Source of the DNA: Pseudomonas salomonii
GTDB taxonomy: Bacteria > Pseudomonadota > Gammaproteobacteria > Pseudomonadales > Pseudomonadaceae
Length of the DNA stretch: 64,000 nt
Reading direction: 5' to 3'
Assembly (NCBI RefSeq): GCF_900107155.1
Contig: NZ_FNOX01000007.1
Location: 242,483 to 306,482 of the forward strand
In this document: piece after piece, positions 50,486-60,400 of the stretch
Layout of the letters: each line of letters begins with the position of its first letter
Position numbering within the stretch: position 1 is the stretch's first letter
Position numbers and translations under genes: made by a program
The notes under the pieces: model-generated
What the model was told of the DNA's origin: nothing
The model's input: the letters and a program-made list of their open reading frames with translations, nothing else
Database searches by the model: none

Positions 50486-50923
50486 TCAGGATTCAAATAA
50501 AGCGGTGTTTTCATCCAGCCAACCCTGTAACAACAGGGCGGCGGCAATGGCGTCCACCGGGTTGTCGCGGTAGCTGCCTTTTTGCCCGCCACGGTCGCGG
50601 CGCTCACCCTTGGCTTCGAAGGTGGTCAGGCGTTCGTCGTGGGTATAAAAGGGCAGGTTGTAACGGCCATTGAGGCGGCGGGCGAATTTTTCCGCGCGCA
50701 GGCACATCTCGCTGGGAGTGCCGTCCATGTTCAACGGCAGGCCGACCACGACCGCATCAGGCTTCCACTCTTTAATCAGGGCTTCGACCTGGTTCCAGTC
50801 CGGCACGCCGTTCTGGGCTTTCAAGGTGCACAGCTCGCGGGCCTGGCCGGTAATCACCTGGCCGACCGCTACGCCGATCTGTTTGGTGCCGTAGTCAAAA
50901 CCGAGGATCAAGCGCAAAGCCAT
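50486..50923 (-). CDS. ruvX: Holliday junction resolvase-like protein RuvX (YqgF)
   Basis: A 145-residue RNase H-fold protein; the family acts in 16S rRNA 5'-end maturation and is annotated as a putative Holliday junction resolvase. LILGFDYGTKQIGVAVGQ has the first acidic residue, VVGLPLNMDGTPSEM the second region, and YTHDERLTTFEA and NPVDAIAAALLLQGWL close the active site. It overlaps yqgE by a few bases (ATGA). Confidence 0.96.
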   Translation of the reverse strand: MALRLILGFDYGTKQIGVAVGQVITGQARELCTLKAQNGVPDWNQVEALIKEWKPDAVVVGLPLNMDGTPSEMCLRAEKFARRLNGRYNLPFYTHDERLTTFEAKGERRDRGGQKGSYRDNPVDAIAAALLLQGWLDENTALFES

Positions 50924-51492
50924 CAGGCGTGCCCCGCCTGGCTGGTCAGCAGGCTGAGGTTGACCCGCAGCTTGGCGGCAGCCGCTTCCAGGCGCAGCTC
51001 ACTGGCGGTGTTGAACAGGATGTCGGCGTCAAACGGGCAGGTCAGCCAGGCGTTGCTGGCCAGTTCGGCTTCCAGTTGCCCGGCTTCCCAGCCGGCGTAG
51101 CCGAGGGTGATCACGCTTTGCTCGGGGCCGACGCCGTCGGCGATGGCGAACAACACGTCCTGGGAGGTGGACAGCGACACGCCTTCAAGGTCTACCGTGG
51201 CCTGAAACTTCGGCCCGGTGGGGTGCAGCACAAAACCACGATCGGTCTGCACCGGCCCGCCAATGTAGATCGGTACGCCCTGGCAACGCGCCGGCGGGTC
51301 GATCTCGGGGCGCAGTTGCTCAAGGATATCGGCCAGGTTCAGCGCTTGAGGGCGGTTGACCACCAACCCCATGGCACCATTGGCCGTGTGCTCGACGATG
51401 TAGGTCAAGGTCTGCGCAAAGTTCGGGTCGGCCATATGGGGCATGGCGATCAGGAATTGGTGCTTGAGGTAGGTCGGGCTGACATTTTTCAT
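50923..51492 (-). CDS. UPF0301/DUF179 protein YqgE (AlgH)
   Basis: A 189-residue protein of the YqgE/AlgH family. FLIAMPHMADPNFAQTLTYI, NGAMGLVVNRP, GGPVQTDRGFVLHP and LGYAGWEAGQLEAEL are the conserved blocks. In P. aeruginosa algH was reported to affect alginate production, but no biochemical activity is firmly known. MKNVSPTYLKHQF at 51492 is the family start; the frame is open beyond it through a GATC-type repeat. It is coupled to ruvX. Confidence 0.95.
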   Translation of the reverse strand: MKNVSPTYLKHQFLIAMPHMADPNFAQTLTYIVEHTANGAMGLVVNRPQALNLADILEQLRPEIDPPARCQGVPIYIGGPVQTDRGFVLHPTGPKFQATVDLEGVSLSTSQDVLFAIADGVGPEQSVITLGYAGWEAGQLEAELASNAWLTCPFDADILFNTASELRLEAAAAKLRVNLSLLTSQAGHA

Positions 51493-51540
51493 GTCCACTA
51501 GTGTGGCGTTGGAGGGGCGAACTGACAAGCTGGAGTTAGT

Positions 51541-51653
51541 GATCGCTCCCACGCTTTGCGTGGGAGTGTCGCCTGTGACGCTCCGCGTCACGCTCTTAAA
51601 AGCGGACGCGGAGCGTCCTGAGATGCGTTCCCACGCAGAGCGTGGGAACGATC
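51541..51653. repeat. GATC-type palindromic repeat, copy R3
   Basis: A 113-bp element with ends GATCGCTCCCACGC and GCGTGGGAACGATC (one mismatch) and inner hairpins on GTGACGCTCCGCGTCAC and GGACGCGGAGCGTCC. It lies between yqgE (start side) and the end of tonB. Confidence 0.9.
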
Positions 51654-51661
51654 CGTTGTCA

Positions 51662-52567
51662 TCAATTGCTGGACAGCCGATCGCCCCTGGCAAACTTCCA
51701 GGTGCGGATGATTTCCAGGCGGTCGATGTCGTTCAAGTCACCGGTAAACGGTGCGAAAGGCGCAGCCAGGCGCACGATGCGCTGGGCAGCCTGGTCCAGC
51801 AGCGGCTGGCCGGACGACTCCAGCACCTGCACTTCATAAAGCGAACCGTCGCGGTTGATCGACACCAAAAGACGCAAATTGCCATAGATCTGCTGGCGTC
51901 GTGCTTCATCCGGGTAGTTGAGGTTGCCGATGCGCTCGACCTTCTTGCGCCACTCGTCCTTATACCAGGCGCCTTTGTCGCGCATGGTCGAGGCGGCATT
52001 CAGCCGGTAAATGCGCGGGCGTTTGGCGTATAGCTGCTGTTCATTGGCCAGTTCGGCTTCGAGGCTGGAAATCTGGTCGGAAAGCTGTGAGCTGTCGAAC
52101 GTAGGGGCCGGTTTGACGGGCTCAGGCGTCGGCTCGGTCTTGGTTTTCTCGCGCTGAGTCGCAGCTTTTTGCGGTTTCGGCGCGACGGTGGTCACGGCAG
52201 CCTTGGGCGCGGCCTGTTTGACCTCAGGCTTGGGCGCAGGTGGCGGCGTGACTTTATTGACCTTGTTGTCCTGGAAGGGCGCCACTTCGGTGGTCTTGGG
52301 CACGGCCTTCTTGTCGAGGGTGCCACTGCCTTGCTGGTTGTCCTGGGCGAGAAAATCGGCCTTTTCGGGCTTCTTTTCGCTCTTGAACGTAGCGAGGGTG
52401 ATTTCCAGGGTTTTGGTGATCTGCTTGGGCTCGACGTAGGTGAAGCCCAGGCCCAGGAGTAGGGCGAGGTGGATCAAGGCGGCCAGGAACAGGGTAAATC
52501 CGAGCCGATCAGCCGGGCGCACGCCGCTGGGGGAGAGTTCGGGGGGCAGGTCGGACGGGAGTGTCAT
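51662..52567 (-). CDS. tonB: TonB-family energy transducer (TonB3-like)
   Basis: A 301-residue TonB protein. One N-terminal anchor spans residues 23-45 (FTLFLAALIHLALLLGLGF). A proline/lysine-rich periplasmic spacer follows (residues 60-170). The C-terminal domain has YPDEARRQQIYGNLRLLVSI and VRLAAPFAPF. By position it corresponds to PA0406 (tonB3), which is needed for twitching motility and pilus assembly in P. aeruginosa. No exbB or exbD is nearby, fitting a role outside iron uptake. It lies downstream of gshB with 77 bases between. Confidence 0.92.
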   Translation of the reverse strand: MTLPSDLPPELSPSGVRPADRLGFTLFLAALIHLALLLGLGFTYVEPKQITKTLEITLATFKSEKKPEKADFLAQDNQQGSGTLDKKAVPKTTEVAPFQDNKVNKVTPPPAPKPEVKQAAPKAAVTTVAPKPQKAATQREKTKTEPTPEPVKPAPTFDSSQLSDQISSLEAELANEQQLYAKRPRIYRLNAASTMRDKGAWYKDEWRKKVERIGNLNYPDEARRQQIYGNLRLLVSINRDGSLYEVQVLESSGQPLLDQAAQRIVRLAAPFAPFTGDLNDIDRLEIIRTWKFARGDRLSSN

Positions 52568-52644
52568 GACAAAAAAACCAACATCGCGCGTTTCACAGGT
52601 GGCGCATGATAACGCAATGTTGGTGTGTGTCCGGCTGTTCTATG

Positions 52645-53598
52645 TCACTTGGCTTGTAGCTTGCGCTCAATGGCCGCCATCAGCATTTCGCCGATGTTCG
52701 TGCCAAATGCGTTGTCGATCTCGCGAATACAGGTCGGGCTGGTGACGTTGATTTCGGTGAGGTTCTCGCCAATTACGTCTAGTCCTACAAACAGCAGGCC
52801 TTTTTCCCGCAGGGTTGGGCCAACCTGAGAGGCGATCCAACGGTCTTTGTCCGACAAGGGGCGTGCCTCACCACGACCACCTGCCGCCAGGTTGCCACGG
52901 GTCTCGCCTGCCGCCGGAATACGCGCCAGGCAATAATCCACCGGCTCGCCGTCGATCATCAGGATGCGCTTGTCGCCGTCCTTGATCGCCGGGATATAAG
53001 CCTGGCCCATGATCTGCTGGGTGCCCAGCGCGGTCAGGGTTTCCAGGATCACCGACAGGTTCGGGTCGCCGGCGCGGTGACGGAAGATCGACGTACCGCC
53101 CATGCCGTCCAGCGGTTTGAGGATCACATCACCGTGTTTGGCGGCGAATTCACGCAGCACGTCGGCACGGCGGCTGACCACGGTCGGCGGCGTGCACTGC
53201 GGGAACAGCGTGGCGAACAGCTTTTCATTGCAGTCGCGCAGGCTCTGCGGCTTGTTGACGATCAGCACACCGGCGCGCTCGGCCTGTTCCAGCAGATACG
53301 TGGAGTAGACGAATTCCATGTCGAACGGTGGGTCTTTGCGCATCAGGATCACATCCAGATCGCTCAACGGGCTGTCGATTTCGTCCGACAGCTCAAACCA
53401 CTTCTCAGGGTTGGCAAACACCTGCAGCGGGCGCATGCGTGCGCGGGCTTCGCCGTCGCCCTGGTAAAGATCGCGCTGCTCCATATAGAACAGGGTCCAG
53501 CCGCGGGCCTGGGCGGCCAGGAGCATGGCCAGCGAGCTGTCCTTTTTATAGGAAATGCTGGCGATAGGGTCCATGACAATGCCGACGCGAACGCTCAT
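52645..53598 (-). CDS. gshB: Glutathione synthetase
   Basis: A 317-residue ATP-grasp enzyme joining glycine to gamma-glutamylcysteine. VGIVMDPIASISYKKDSSLA is the N-terminus, MRKDPPFDMEFVYSTYLLE the substrate region, ILKPLDGMGGTSIFR the ATP-grasp loop, and GLDVIGENLTEINVTSPTC the metal-binding end. It is divergent from pilG; the 239 bases between hold no gene. Confidence 0.97.
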   Translation of the reverse strand: MSVRVGIVMDPIASISYKKDSSLAMLLAAQARGWTLFYMEQRDLYQGDGEARARMRPLQVFANPEKWFELSDEIDSPLSDLDVILMRKDPPFDMEFVYSTYLLEQAERAGVLIVNKPQSLRDCNEKLFATLFPQCTPPTVVSRRADVLREFAAKHGDVILKPLDGMGGTSIFRHRAGDPNLSVILETLTALGTQQIMGQAYIPAIKDGDKRILMIDGEPVDYCLARIPAAGETRGNLAAGGRGEARPLSDKDRWIASQVGPTLREKGLLFVGLDVIGENLTEINVTSPTCIREIDNAFGTNIGEMLMAAIERKLQAK

Positions 53599-53837
53599 GG
53601 GGGATTTCCTCTAGCAAATTAGGGCGCATAAAAGTGGCGTCAGAGTGGCGCTGCAGCTGTTGTGGGTCAAGGAAAAACCACCTGGCCGGTTGCTCGATAG
53701 ATTGCGCCCGGAGACTGTGCTAAAAAGACTGCCACGGCGCAGCAGCCCTTGAATTCCAAGGCTTGCGGCGCTCATCCTGTGCAACATCAGGCAGTACACA
53801 CCGAAAACCGATTCGCTGTGGCGATGGTAGAGCAGAT

Positions 53838-54245
53838 ATGGAACAGCATTCCAACGCCTTGAGAGTGATGGTGATCGACGATTCGAAAACGATCCGCCGC
53901 ACCGCCGAGACGCTGTTGAAGAACGTGGGCTGCGATGTGATCACGGCCATCGACGGTTTCGATGCCCTGGCCCGGATTGTTGATCATCACCCGCACATTA
54001 TCTTTGTCGACATCATGATGCCGCGCCTGGATGGCTACCAGACCTGCGCCCTGGTGAAGAACAACCCGGCGTTCAAGTCGATCCCGGTGATCATGCTGTC
54101 GTCCAAAGACGGCCTGTTCGACAAGGCCAAGGGGCGCATCGTGGGTGTCGATCAGTTTTTGACCAAGCCTTTCAGCAAGGAAGAACTGCTGGGTGCAATC
54201 AAGGCTTACGTGCCTGGGTTCGCCGCAGTAGAACAAGCACACTGA
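53838..54245 (+). CDS. pilG: Twitching motility response regulator PilG
   Basis: A single-domain CheY-like receiver of 135 residues. Acidic pocket IDDSKT, phosphoacceptor Asp58 in FVDIMMPRLDG, Thr/Ser in IMLSSKDGLFD, and Lys in FLTKPFSK. In P. aeruginosa PilG is phosphorylated by ChpA and favours pilus extension and cAMP production through FimV/FimL. ATG 53838 gives the conserved MEQHSNALRVMVIDD start; the frame extends upstream. It heads the Pil-Chp cluster. Confidence 0.97.
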   Translation: MEQHSNALRVMVIDDSKTIRRTAETLLKNVGCDVITAIDGFDALARIVDHHPHIIFVDIMMPRLDGYQTCALVKNNPAFKSIPVIMLSSKDGLFDKAKGRIVGVDQFLTKPFSKEELLGAIKAYVPGFAAVEQAH

Positions 54246-54291
54246 CGCCGCCTCACAAGGGCCGGCGCCGACCAATGTAGTGGGGAAAACC

Positions 54292-54657
54292 ATGGCACGC
54301 GTTCTGATCGTCGACGATTCGCCGACTGAAATGTACAAACTCACCGGCATGCTCGAAAAGCACGGCCACGTGGTGCTCAAAGCCGAAAACGGCGCGGACG
54401 GCGTGGCCCTGGCCCGTCAGGAAAAACCTGACGCCGTGCTGATGGACATCGTGATGCCGGGCCTCAACGGCTTCCAGGCTACCCGCCAGCTGTCCAAGGA
54501 GCCGGAAACCAACGGCATTCCGATCATCATCATCACCACCAAGGATCAGGAAACCGACAAGATCTGGGGCGCGCGCCAGGGTGCCAAGGATTACCTGACC
54601 AAGCCGGTGGACGAAGACACCCTGATCGCCACCTTGAACAAGGTACTGGCCGGCTAA
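54292..54657 (+). CDS. pilH: Twitching motility response regulator PilH
   Basis: A single-domain receiver of 121 residues. Phosphoacceptor Asp52 in LMDIVMPGLNG, acidic pocket VDDS, Thr in IIITTKDQETD, and Lys in DYLTKPVDE. PilH opposes PilG and may act as a phosphate sink. The start MARVLIVDDSPTE at 54292 is the family start, four codons inside the longer frame. It lies 46 bases after pilG and 12 before pilI. Confidence 0.97.
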   Translation: MARVLIVDDSPTEMYKLTGMLEKHGHVVLKAENGADGVALARQEKPDAVLMDIVMPGLNGFQATRQLSKEPETNGIPIIIITTKDQETDKIWGARQGAKDYLTKPVDEDTLIATLNKVLAG

Positions 54658-54669
54658 AGGCTCGCGATC

Positions 54670-55194
54670 ATGACCGAGTCGCAAACCGCCTTCGAGCTGC
54701 TGCTGGACATCGACCGCCGCTGCCGCCTGCTGGCCGCCGACCTGCCGTCCCAGGAAGCTCGCCTGCAACGCTGGAGCGGGATCGGCTTTCGCCTGGGGCC
54801 CCACTGGTACGTGGCGCCGATGGGCGAAGTCGCCGAAGTGCTGCATGAGCCGCGTTGCACGCTGATGCCCGGCGTCAAGCCGTGGGTCAAGGGCGTGGCC
54901 AACCTGCGCGGGCGTTTGCTGCCGGTGATGGACCTGGGCGGTTTTCTTGGCCTGGAACTGTCCAAGGCACGCAAGCAGCGGCGGGTGCTGGTGGTCGAGT
55001 ACAACGACCTGTTTGTCGGGCTGCTGGTAGACGAGGTAGTGGGCATGCAGCATTTCGCACAAGACGCATTGTTGGTGAGCACTGCCCCGGCCGCGCCGTT
55101 TATCCAGGGTGAGTTCGACAGCGATCAGTTGTGGCAAGTCTTCAGCCCCTTCGCTCTGGCCCAGGCCCCGGGCTTTATGGATGTTGCCGCATGA
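54670..55194 (+). CDS. pilI: CheW-like adaptor PilI
   Basis: A 174-residue CheW-domain adaptor that links the PilJ receptor to the ChpA kinase. After an N-terminal helix the domain shows LGPHWYVAPMGEVAEVLHEP, VKGVANLRGRLLPVMDLGGF and GLLVDEVVGMQ. Its last bases overlap the pilJ start codon (ATGA), so the adaptor and receptor are made together. Confidence 0.96.
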   Translation: MTESQTAFELLLDIDRRCRLLAADLPSQEARLQRWSGIGFRLGPHWYVAPMGEVAEVLHEPRCTLMPGVKPWVKGVANLRGRLLPVMDLGGFLGLELSKARKQRRVLVVEYNDLFVGLLVDEVVGMQHFAQDALLVSTAPAAPFIQGEFDSDQLWQVFSPFALAQAPGFMDVAA

Positions 55195-57242
55195 CCACCG
55201 TCACCACGCCCAAACCCCAGGCCGCGTCGCGCAGCCGCTCACAGATCATCGTGCTGTTTATCGCGCTGATCGTGTTCATCATGCTGCTGTTTGCCAACTT
55301 CGCGTACCTCAACACCCAGTCCACCTATGACAAGCAGTACATCGGCCACGCCGGTGAGCTGCGTGTGCTGTCCCAACGCATCGCCAAAAACGCCACCGAG
55401 GCCGCTGCCGGCAAGGCCGCCGCGTTCAAATTGCTGGGCGATGCGCGCAACGACTTTGCCCAGCGCTGGGGCTACCTGAAAAAAGGTGATACCGACACCG
55501 GTCTGCCCGCCGCGCCCAGTGCGGTTCGGGCGGAAATGCGCGCGGTGCAGACCGACTGGGAAGCGCTGCTGAAAAACACCGACGCGATTCTCGCCAGCGA
55601 ACAAACCGTGCTGTCCCTGCATCAAGTGGCCGCGACCCTCGCCGAAACCGTGCCGCAATTGCAGATGGAGTCGGAAAAGGTCGTGGATATCCTGCTGCAA
55701 CGTGGCGCGCCGGCCGGCCAGGTAGCCTTGGCGCAACGCCAGTCGCTGTTGGCCGAGCGCATTTTAGGCGCGGTCAACACCGTGCTGGCGGGCGACGAAA
55801 CCGCCGTGCAAGCCGCCGATGCCTTTGGCCGCGATGCCAGCCGCTTTGGTGTGGTGCTCAACGGGATGCTCAATGGCAACCCGGGCTTGCGCATCACCCA
55901 GGTCGAAGACCATGACGCCCGCGCGCGGCTGGCGGAAATTTCGGAGCTGTTCGAGTTTGTCTCCGGCTCCGTGGATGAAATCCTCGAAACCTCGCCGCAA
56001 CTGTTCCAGGTACGGGCCTCGGCGAGCAATATCTTCAACCTGTCGCAAACCCTGCTCGATGAAGCCTCGCACTTGGCCACAGGTTTTGAAAACCTCGCCA
56101 GCGGGCGCAGTTTCGACACCATTGGCGGTTATGTATTGGGTTTGCTGGCGTTGGCCTCGATCATTCTGATCGGCCTGGTGATGGTGCGCGAAACCAACCG
56201 CCAACTGCATGAAACCGCCGAGAAGAACGAGCGCAATCAGAACGCGATCATGCGCCTGCTCGATGAAATCGAAGACCTGGCCGACGGCGACCTCACCGTG
56301 ACCGCCTCGGTCACCGAGGACTTCACCGGCACCATCGCCGATTCCATCAACTACTCCGTGGACCAACTGCGCGATCTGGTTGCCACCATCAACCTCACCG
56401 CCGGGCAAGTGGCCGGTGCGGTGCAGGACACCCAGGCCACCGCCATGCACCTGGCCCAGGCTTCTGAGCACCAAGCCCAGCAGATCGCCGAAGCCTCTAC
56501 GGCGATCAACCAGATGGCGCAGTCCATCGATCAAGTGTCGGCCAACGCCGCCGAATCTTCGGCCGTGGCGGAGCGCTCTGTGGAAATCGCCAACAAGGGC
56601 AACGAGGTGGTGCACAACACCATCCATGGCATGGACAACATTCGCGAACAGATCCAGGACACCGCCAAACGTATCAAACGCCTGGGCGAATCTTCCCAGG
56701 AGATTGGCGACATCGTCAGCCTGATCGACGACATTGCCGACCAGACCAACATCCTCGCCCTCAACGCCGCCATCCAGGCGAGCATGGCCGGTGACGCCGG
56801 GCGCGGTTTTGCGGTGGTGGCCGATGAGGTGCAAAGGCTGGCCGAGCGCTCATCCGCCGCCACCCGGCAAATCGAAACCCTGGTGCGGGCGATTCAGGCC
56901 GACACCAACGAAGCGGTTATCTCCATGGAGCAGACCACCACCGAAGTGGTGCGCGGCGCGCGGCTGGCCCAGGACGCGGGCGTGGCGCTGGAAGAGATCG
57001 AAGGCGTGTCGAAAACCCTGGCGGCGCTGATTCAGAGCATCTCGAATGCGGCGCAGCAACAGACCTCATCGGCGGGGCAGATTTCGCTGACGATGAATGT
57101 GATTCAGCAGATCACCACGCAGACATCGTCGGGTTCTACGGCCACGGCGGAAAGCATCGGCAACCTGGCAAAAATGGCCAGCCAGTTGCGCCGGTCGGTG
57201 TCGGGTTTCACCCTGCCGCCGCCTAAACAGGCCGATGATTGA
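55191..57242 (+). CDS. pilJ: Pilus chemoreceptor PilJ
   Basis: A 683-residue methyl-accepting chemotaxis-type receptor. The first helix is residues 17-40, the periplasmic part has two PilJ-type helical modules (about 45-305), the second helix is near residue 315 (YVLGLLALASIILIGLVMV), then HAMP and the signalling domain. The hairpin tip is IDDIADQTNILALNAAIQAS, with SMAGDAGRGFAVVADEVQRL after it. No C-terminal CheR-docking pentapeptide is visible, and no pilK follows. In P. aeruginosa PilJ senses pilin/surface contact. Confidence 0.96.
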   Translation: MTTVTTPKPQAASRSRSQIIVLFIALIVFIMLLFANFAYLNTQSTYDKQYIGHAGELRVLSQRIAKNATEAAAGKAAAFKLLGDARNDFAQRWGYLKKGDTDTGLPAAPSAVRAEMRAVQTDWEALLKNTDAILASEQTVLSLHQVAATLAETVPQLQMESEKVVDILLQRGAPAGQVALAQRQSLLAERILGAVNTVLAGDETAVQAADAFGRDASRFGVVLNGMLNGNPGLRITQVEDHDARARLAEISELFEFVSGSVDEILETSPQLFQVRASASNIFNLSQTLLDEASHLATGFENLASGRSFDTIGGYVLGLLALASIILIGLVMVRETNRQLHETAEKNERNQNAIMRLLDEIEDLADGDLTVTASVTEDFTGTIADSINYSVDQLRDLVATINLTAGQVAGAVQDTQATAMHLAQASEHQAQQIAEASTAINQMAQSIDQVSANAAESSAVAERSVEIANKGNEVVHNTIHGMDNIREQIQDTAKRIKRLGESSQEIGDIVSLIDDIADQTNILALNAAIQASMAGDAGRGFAVVADEVQRLAERSSAATRQIETLVRAIQADTNEAVISMEQTTTEVVRGARLAQDAGVALEEIEGVSKTLAALIQSISNAAQQQTSSAGQISLTMNVIQQITTQTSSGSTATAESIGNLAKMASQLRRSVSGFTLPPPKQADD

Positions 57243-57272
57243 AATGCTATCTGGAAAACACCACAGTCCAAA

Positions 57273-57361
57273 TGTGGGAGCTGGCTTGCCTGCGATAGCG
57301 GTGGGTCGGTTGCATAGGTATCAACTGACAGTCCGCCCTCGCAGGCAAGCCAGCTCCCACA
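57273..57361. repeat. REPIN K (GCTGGCTTGCCTGCGA type)
   Basis: A complete inverted pair between pilJ and chpA, which run in the same direction. In P. aeruginosa the pilK gene lies at this spot. The element may dampen readthrough into chpA. Confidence 0.92.
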
Positions 57362-57420
57362 GGTGATTTCCATTGTTTTTTGGCAACACCAGCAACTCAT
57401 GAATTTTAAGCGGAGCAGTT

Positions 57421-60400
57421 ATGGTTGATCGGCACGACTACGTGGCCCTCGAATGGGTCAAGGGCGACATTGCCGAAACCCTGAAACAGGCCCGTTCGGC
57501 GCTGGATGCGTTTGTCGAAACCCACGACAGCGACGCCATCGCCGAGTGCCTGGCCGCCATCCATCAAGTGCATGGCGCGCTGCAGATGGTGGAGTTTTAC
57601 GGCGCAGCCCTGCTCGCCGAAGAGATCGAAGAACTCACCCTGGCCCTGCAGGCCGAGCGCGTCGGCCAGCGCGATGAAAGCATCCGTCTGCTGCAACAAG
57701 CCCTCAGCCAATTGCCGTTGTATCTGGACCGCGTGCACAGCGCCCGCCGCGACCTGCCGCTGGTGGTGTTGCCGCTGCTCAATGACCTGCGCAGCGCGCG
57801 CGGCGAAAGCCTGTTGTCGGAAACCAGCCTGTTCAGCCCGCAACTGCTGTCGATTGCACCGTTGCCCGACGAAGCCCTGGCTCGGCGCGCAGTGCCGGAA
57901 CTGCACGAACAACTGCGCCAGTGGCACCACCTTTTGCAACAAGCCTTGGCCGGCCTGCTGCGCGAAGACCATGGCCCGAGCAACCTGGAAGACATGGCGC
58001 GGGTGTTCGCGCGCCTCGAAGCGCTGTGCCAGGGCGCGCCGCTGTTGCCCTTGTGGCAAGTCACCTCGGCGCTGGTCGAAGGCATGCTCACTGGCGTGAT
58101 CGCCAACAGCCCGGCGCTGCGCAGCCTGCTCAAGGCCAGCGACAAGCAACTCAAGCGTCTGCTGGCCCAGGGCATTGGCGGTATCAATCAGCCTGCGCCG
58201 GACGAGTTGCTCAAGAGCCTGCTGTTCTATGTGGCCAAGGTCACCCGGCCGACGCCGCGCATGCAAAGCCTCAAGGAGCGTTATGGCCTGGATGAGGCCT
58301 TGCCCGACAGTGCCGTGGTCGACGCCGAGCGGGCGCGCCTGGCCGGGCCGGACCGCAATGCCATGGGCTCGGTACTCGGCGCATTGTGTGAGGAGCTGGT
58401 GCGGGTCAAGGAGCGCCTCGACTTATTCGTGCGCAGCGACCGCCAACACACCGACGACCTGGATACGCTGCTGGCGCCATTGCGGCAGATCGCCGATACC
58501 TTGGCCGTGCTGGGCTTCGGCCAGCCGCGCAAGGTGATCATCGACCAGCTCGCCGTGGTGCTGAGCCTGGTGCAAGGTCACCGCGAACCCAATGACGCCG
58601 TACTGATGGACGTCGCCGGCGCCTTGCTCTATGTCGAGGCCACACTGGCCGGCATGGTCGGCACCGTCGAACCGGAAAGCCGCGAAGAAAGCCGCCTGCC
58701 CACCACCGACCTGACGCAGATTCATCAACTGGTGATCCGCGAGTCGTGCCAATGCCTGCGCCAAGCCAAAGAACTGGTGATCGACTGCATCGAAGCCGAC
58801 TGGGACCGCCAACGCCTGGAATCCCTGCCGGAGCTGCTCAGCCAGGTGCGCGGCGCCTTGGCGATGATTCCACTGCCACGCGCAGCGAGCCTGATGCGGG
58901 GTTGCACCGATTACGTCGACGAACAGTTGATGGTCAACGACACGCCGCCGACCCAGGCGCAGTTGGCGCATTTTGCCGAGGTGATCAGCAGCCTTGAGTA
59001 CTACCTGGAACGCATGCTCCAGGACGCTGACGCTGCGGGCGAACGCGTGCTGGAACTGGCCACCCAAGGCTTGGCCGCGCTGGGTTACCTGCCCGCCGAG
59101 AAACCCTGGCGTCAGGCGCTGGTTGCGCCAGAGGGTGCATTGTCGGCCGACAGCACGCCGAGCCAGTCCCAGTTCGATGCCCTGGCCAGCCCGATCACGC
59201 GCTTGAACCCGCCGGCGCTGCATCGCCCCGGCAGTTTGCTGCCGCCGCCGGCCGATGAAGAACCCATCGACGATGAGCTGCGCGAAGTCTTCCTTGAAGA
59301 GACCGACGAAGTCCTCGACGTGCTGCACCGCCACCTGCCCAACAGCGCCGACAAAACCGCCCAGGGCGAAATGCGACGGGCCTTTCATACGCTCAAAGGC
59401 AGTGGCCGCATGGTCCGCGCGCTGGTGCTGGCCGAGCTGGCCTGGGCCGTGGAAAACCTGCTCAATCGCGTGCTCGAACGCAGCGTGGCCCTCGACCCCG
59501 ACGTGCAACACGTGCTGGATGAAGCGGTGGCCCTGCTGCCCGAATTGATCGCCGACTTCGCCACCGACGACCAACACCAGCGCGATGAAGTCGACGCCCT
59601 GGCCGCCCGTGCCCATGCCCTCGCCAGTGGCAGTGCAACAGAGACCAGTGGCAGTGCAAAGGCCGAGCCCCACGACCCGATGCTGCTGGAGATCTTCCGC
59701 AACGAAGCCCAGAGCCACCTGGAGAGCATCAACCACTTCCTGCAACAGGCCGCCGAGCATGTCCCGCTGCAAGTCAGCGATGAGCTGCAACGCGCCCTGC
59801 ACACCCTCAAAGGCAGTGCCTACATGGCCGGCGTATTGCCGATTGCCGAGCTGGCGCGGCCGCTGGATCACCTGACCCGTGAGTACAAGGCCCACCGCCT
59901 GCCGCTGGACCTGGACGAAGTGGAACTGCTGCTGGAAGCCGAAGGCCTGTTCCAGCGCGGCCTGCGTCAACTGGACAGCGACCCGTTGGTGCCGATCAAG
60001 GGTGCGCCGGACCTGATCAGCCGCACCCAACGCCTGCTTGACCAACAACTGCAAGCCTTGCTCGACGCGCCGAGCACGGGCCTGCGCATCAAACGCGACC
60101 CGCAGTTGATCGCCAATTTCCTGGCCCAAGGCATGGATATCCTGCTCGACGCCGAAAGCCTGTTGCGCCGCTGGCAGCAGCACCCCGGCGAACGTCAGGA
60201 ACTCACCGCACTGCTGGACGAGTTGACCACCTTGGGCGAGGGCGCGCATATCGCCGACCTGCACAGCATCGACGAACTCTGCGAAGCCTTGCTTGACCTC
60301 TACGGCGCGGTGGAGGAAAGCAGCCTGGCGGTCAGCGAGCGGTTTTTCCACGAGGCTGAACAGGCCCATGACGCACTGATCAACATGCTCGACCAGTTGG

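Noticed and set aside
9791..57361. A CRISPR array, because short palindromic repeats recur
   Set aside because: The copies are kilobases apart, inverted in pairs and without regular spacers; no cas gene is present.
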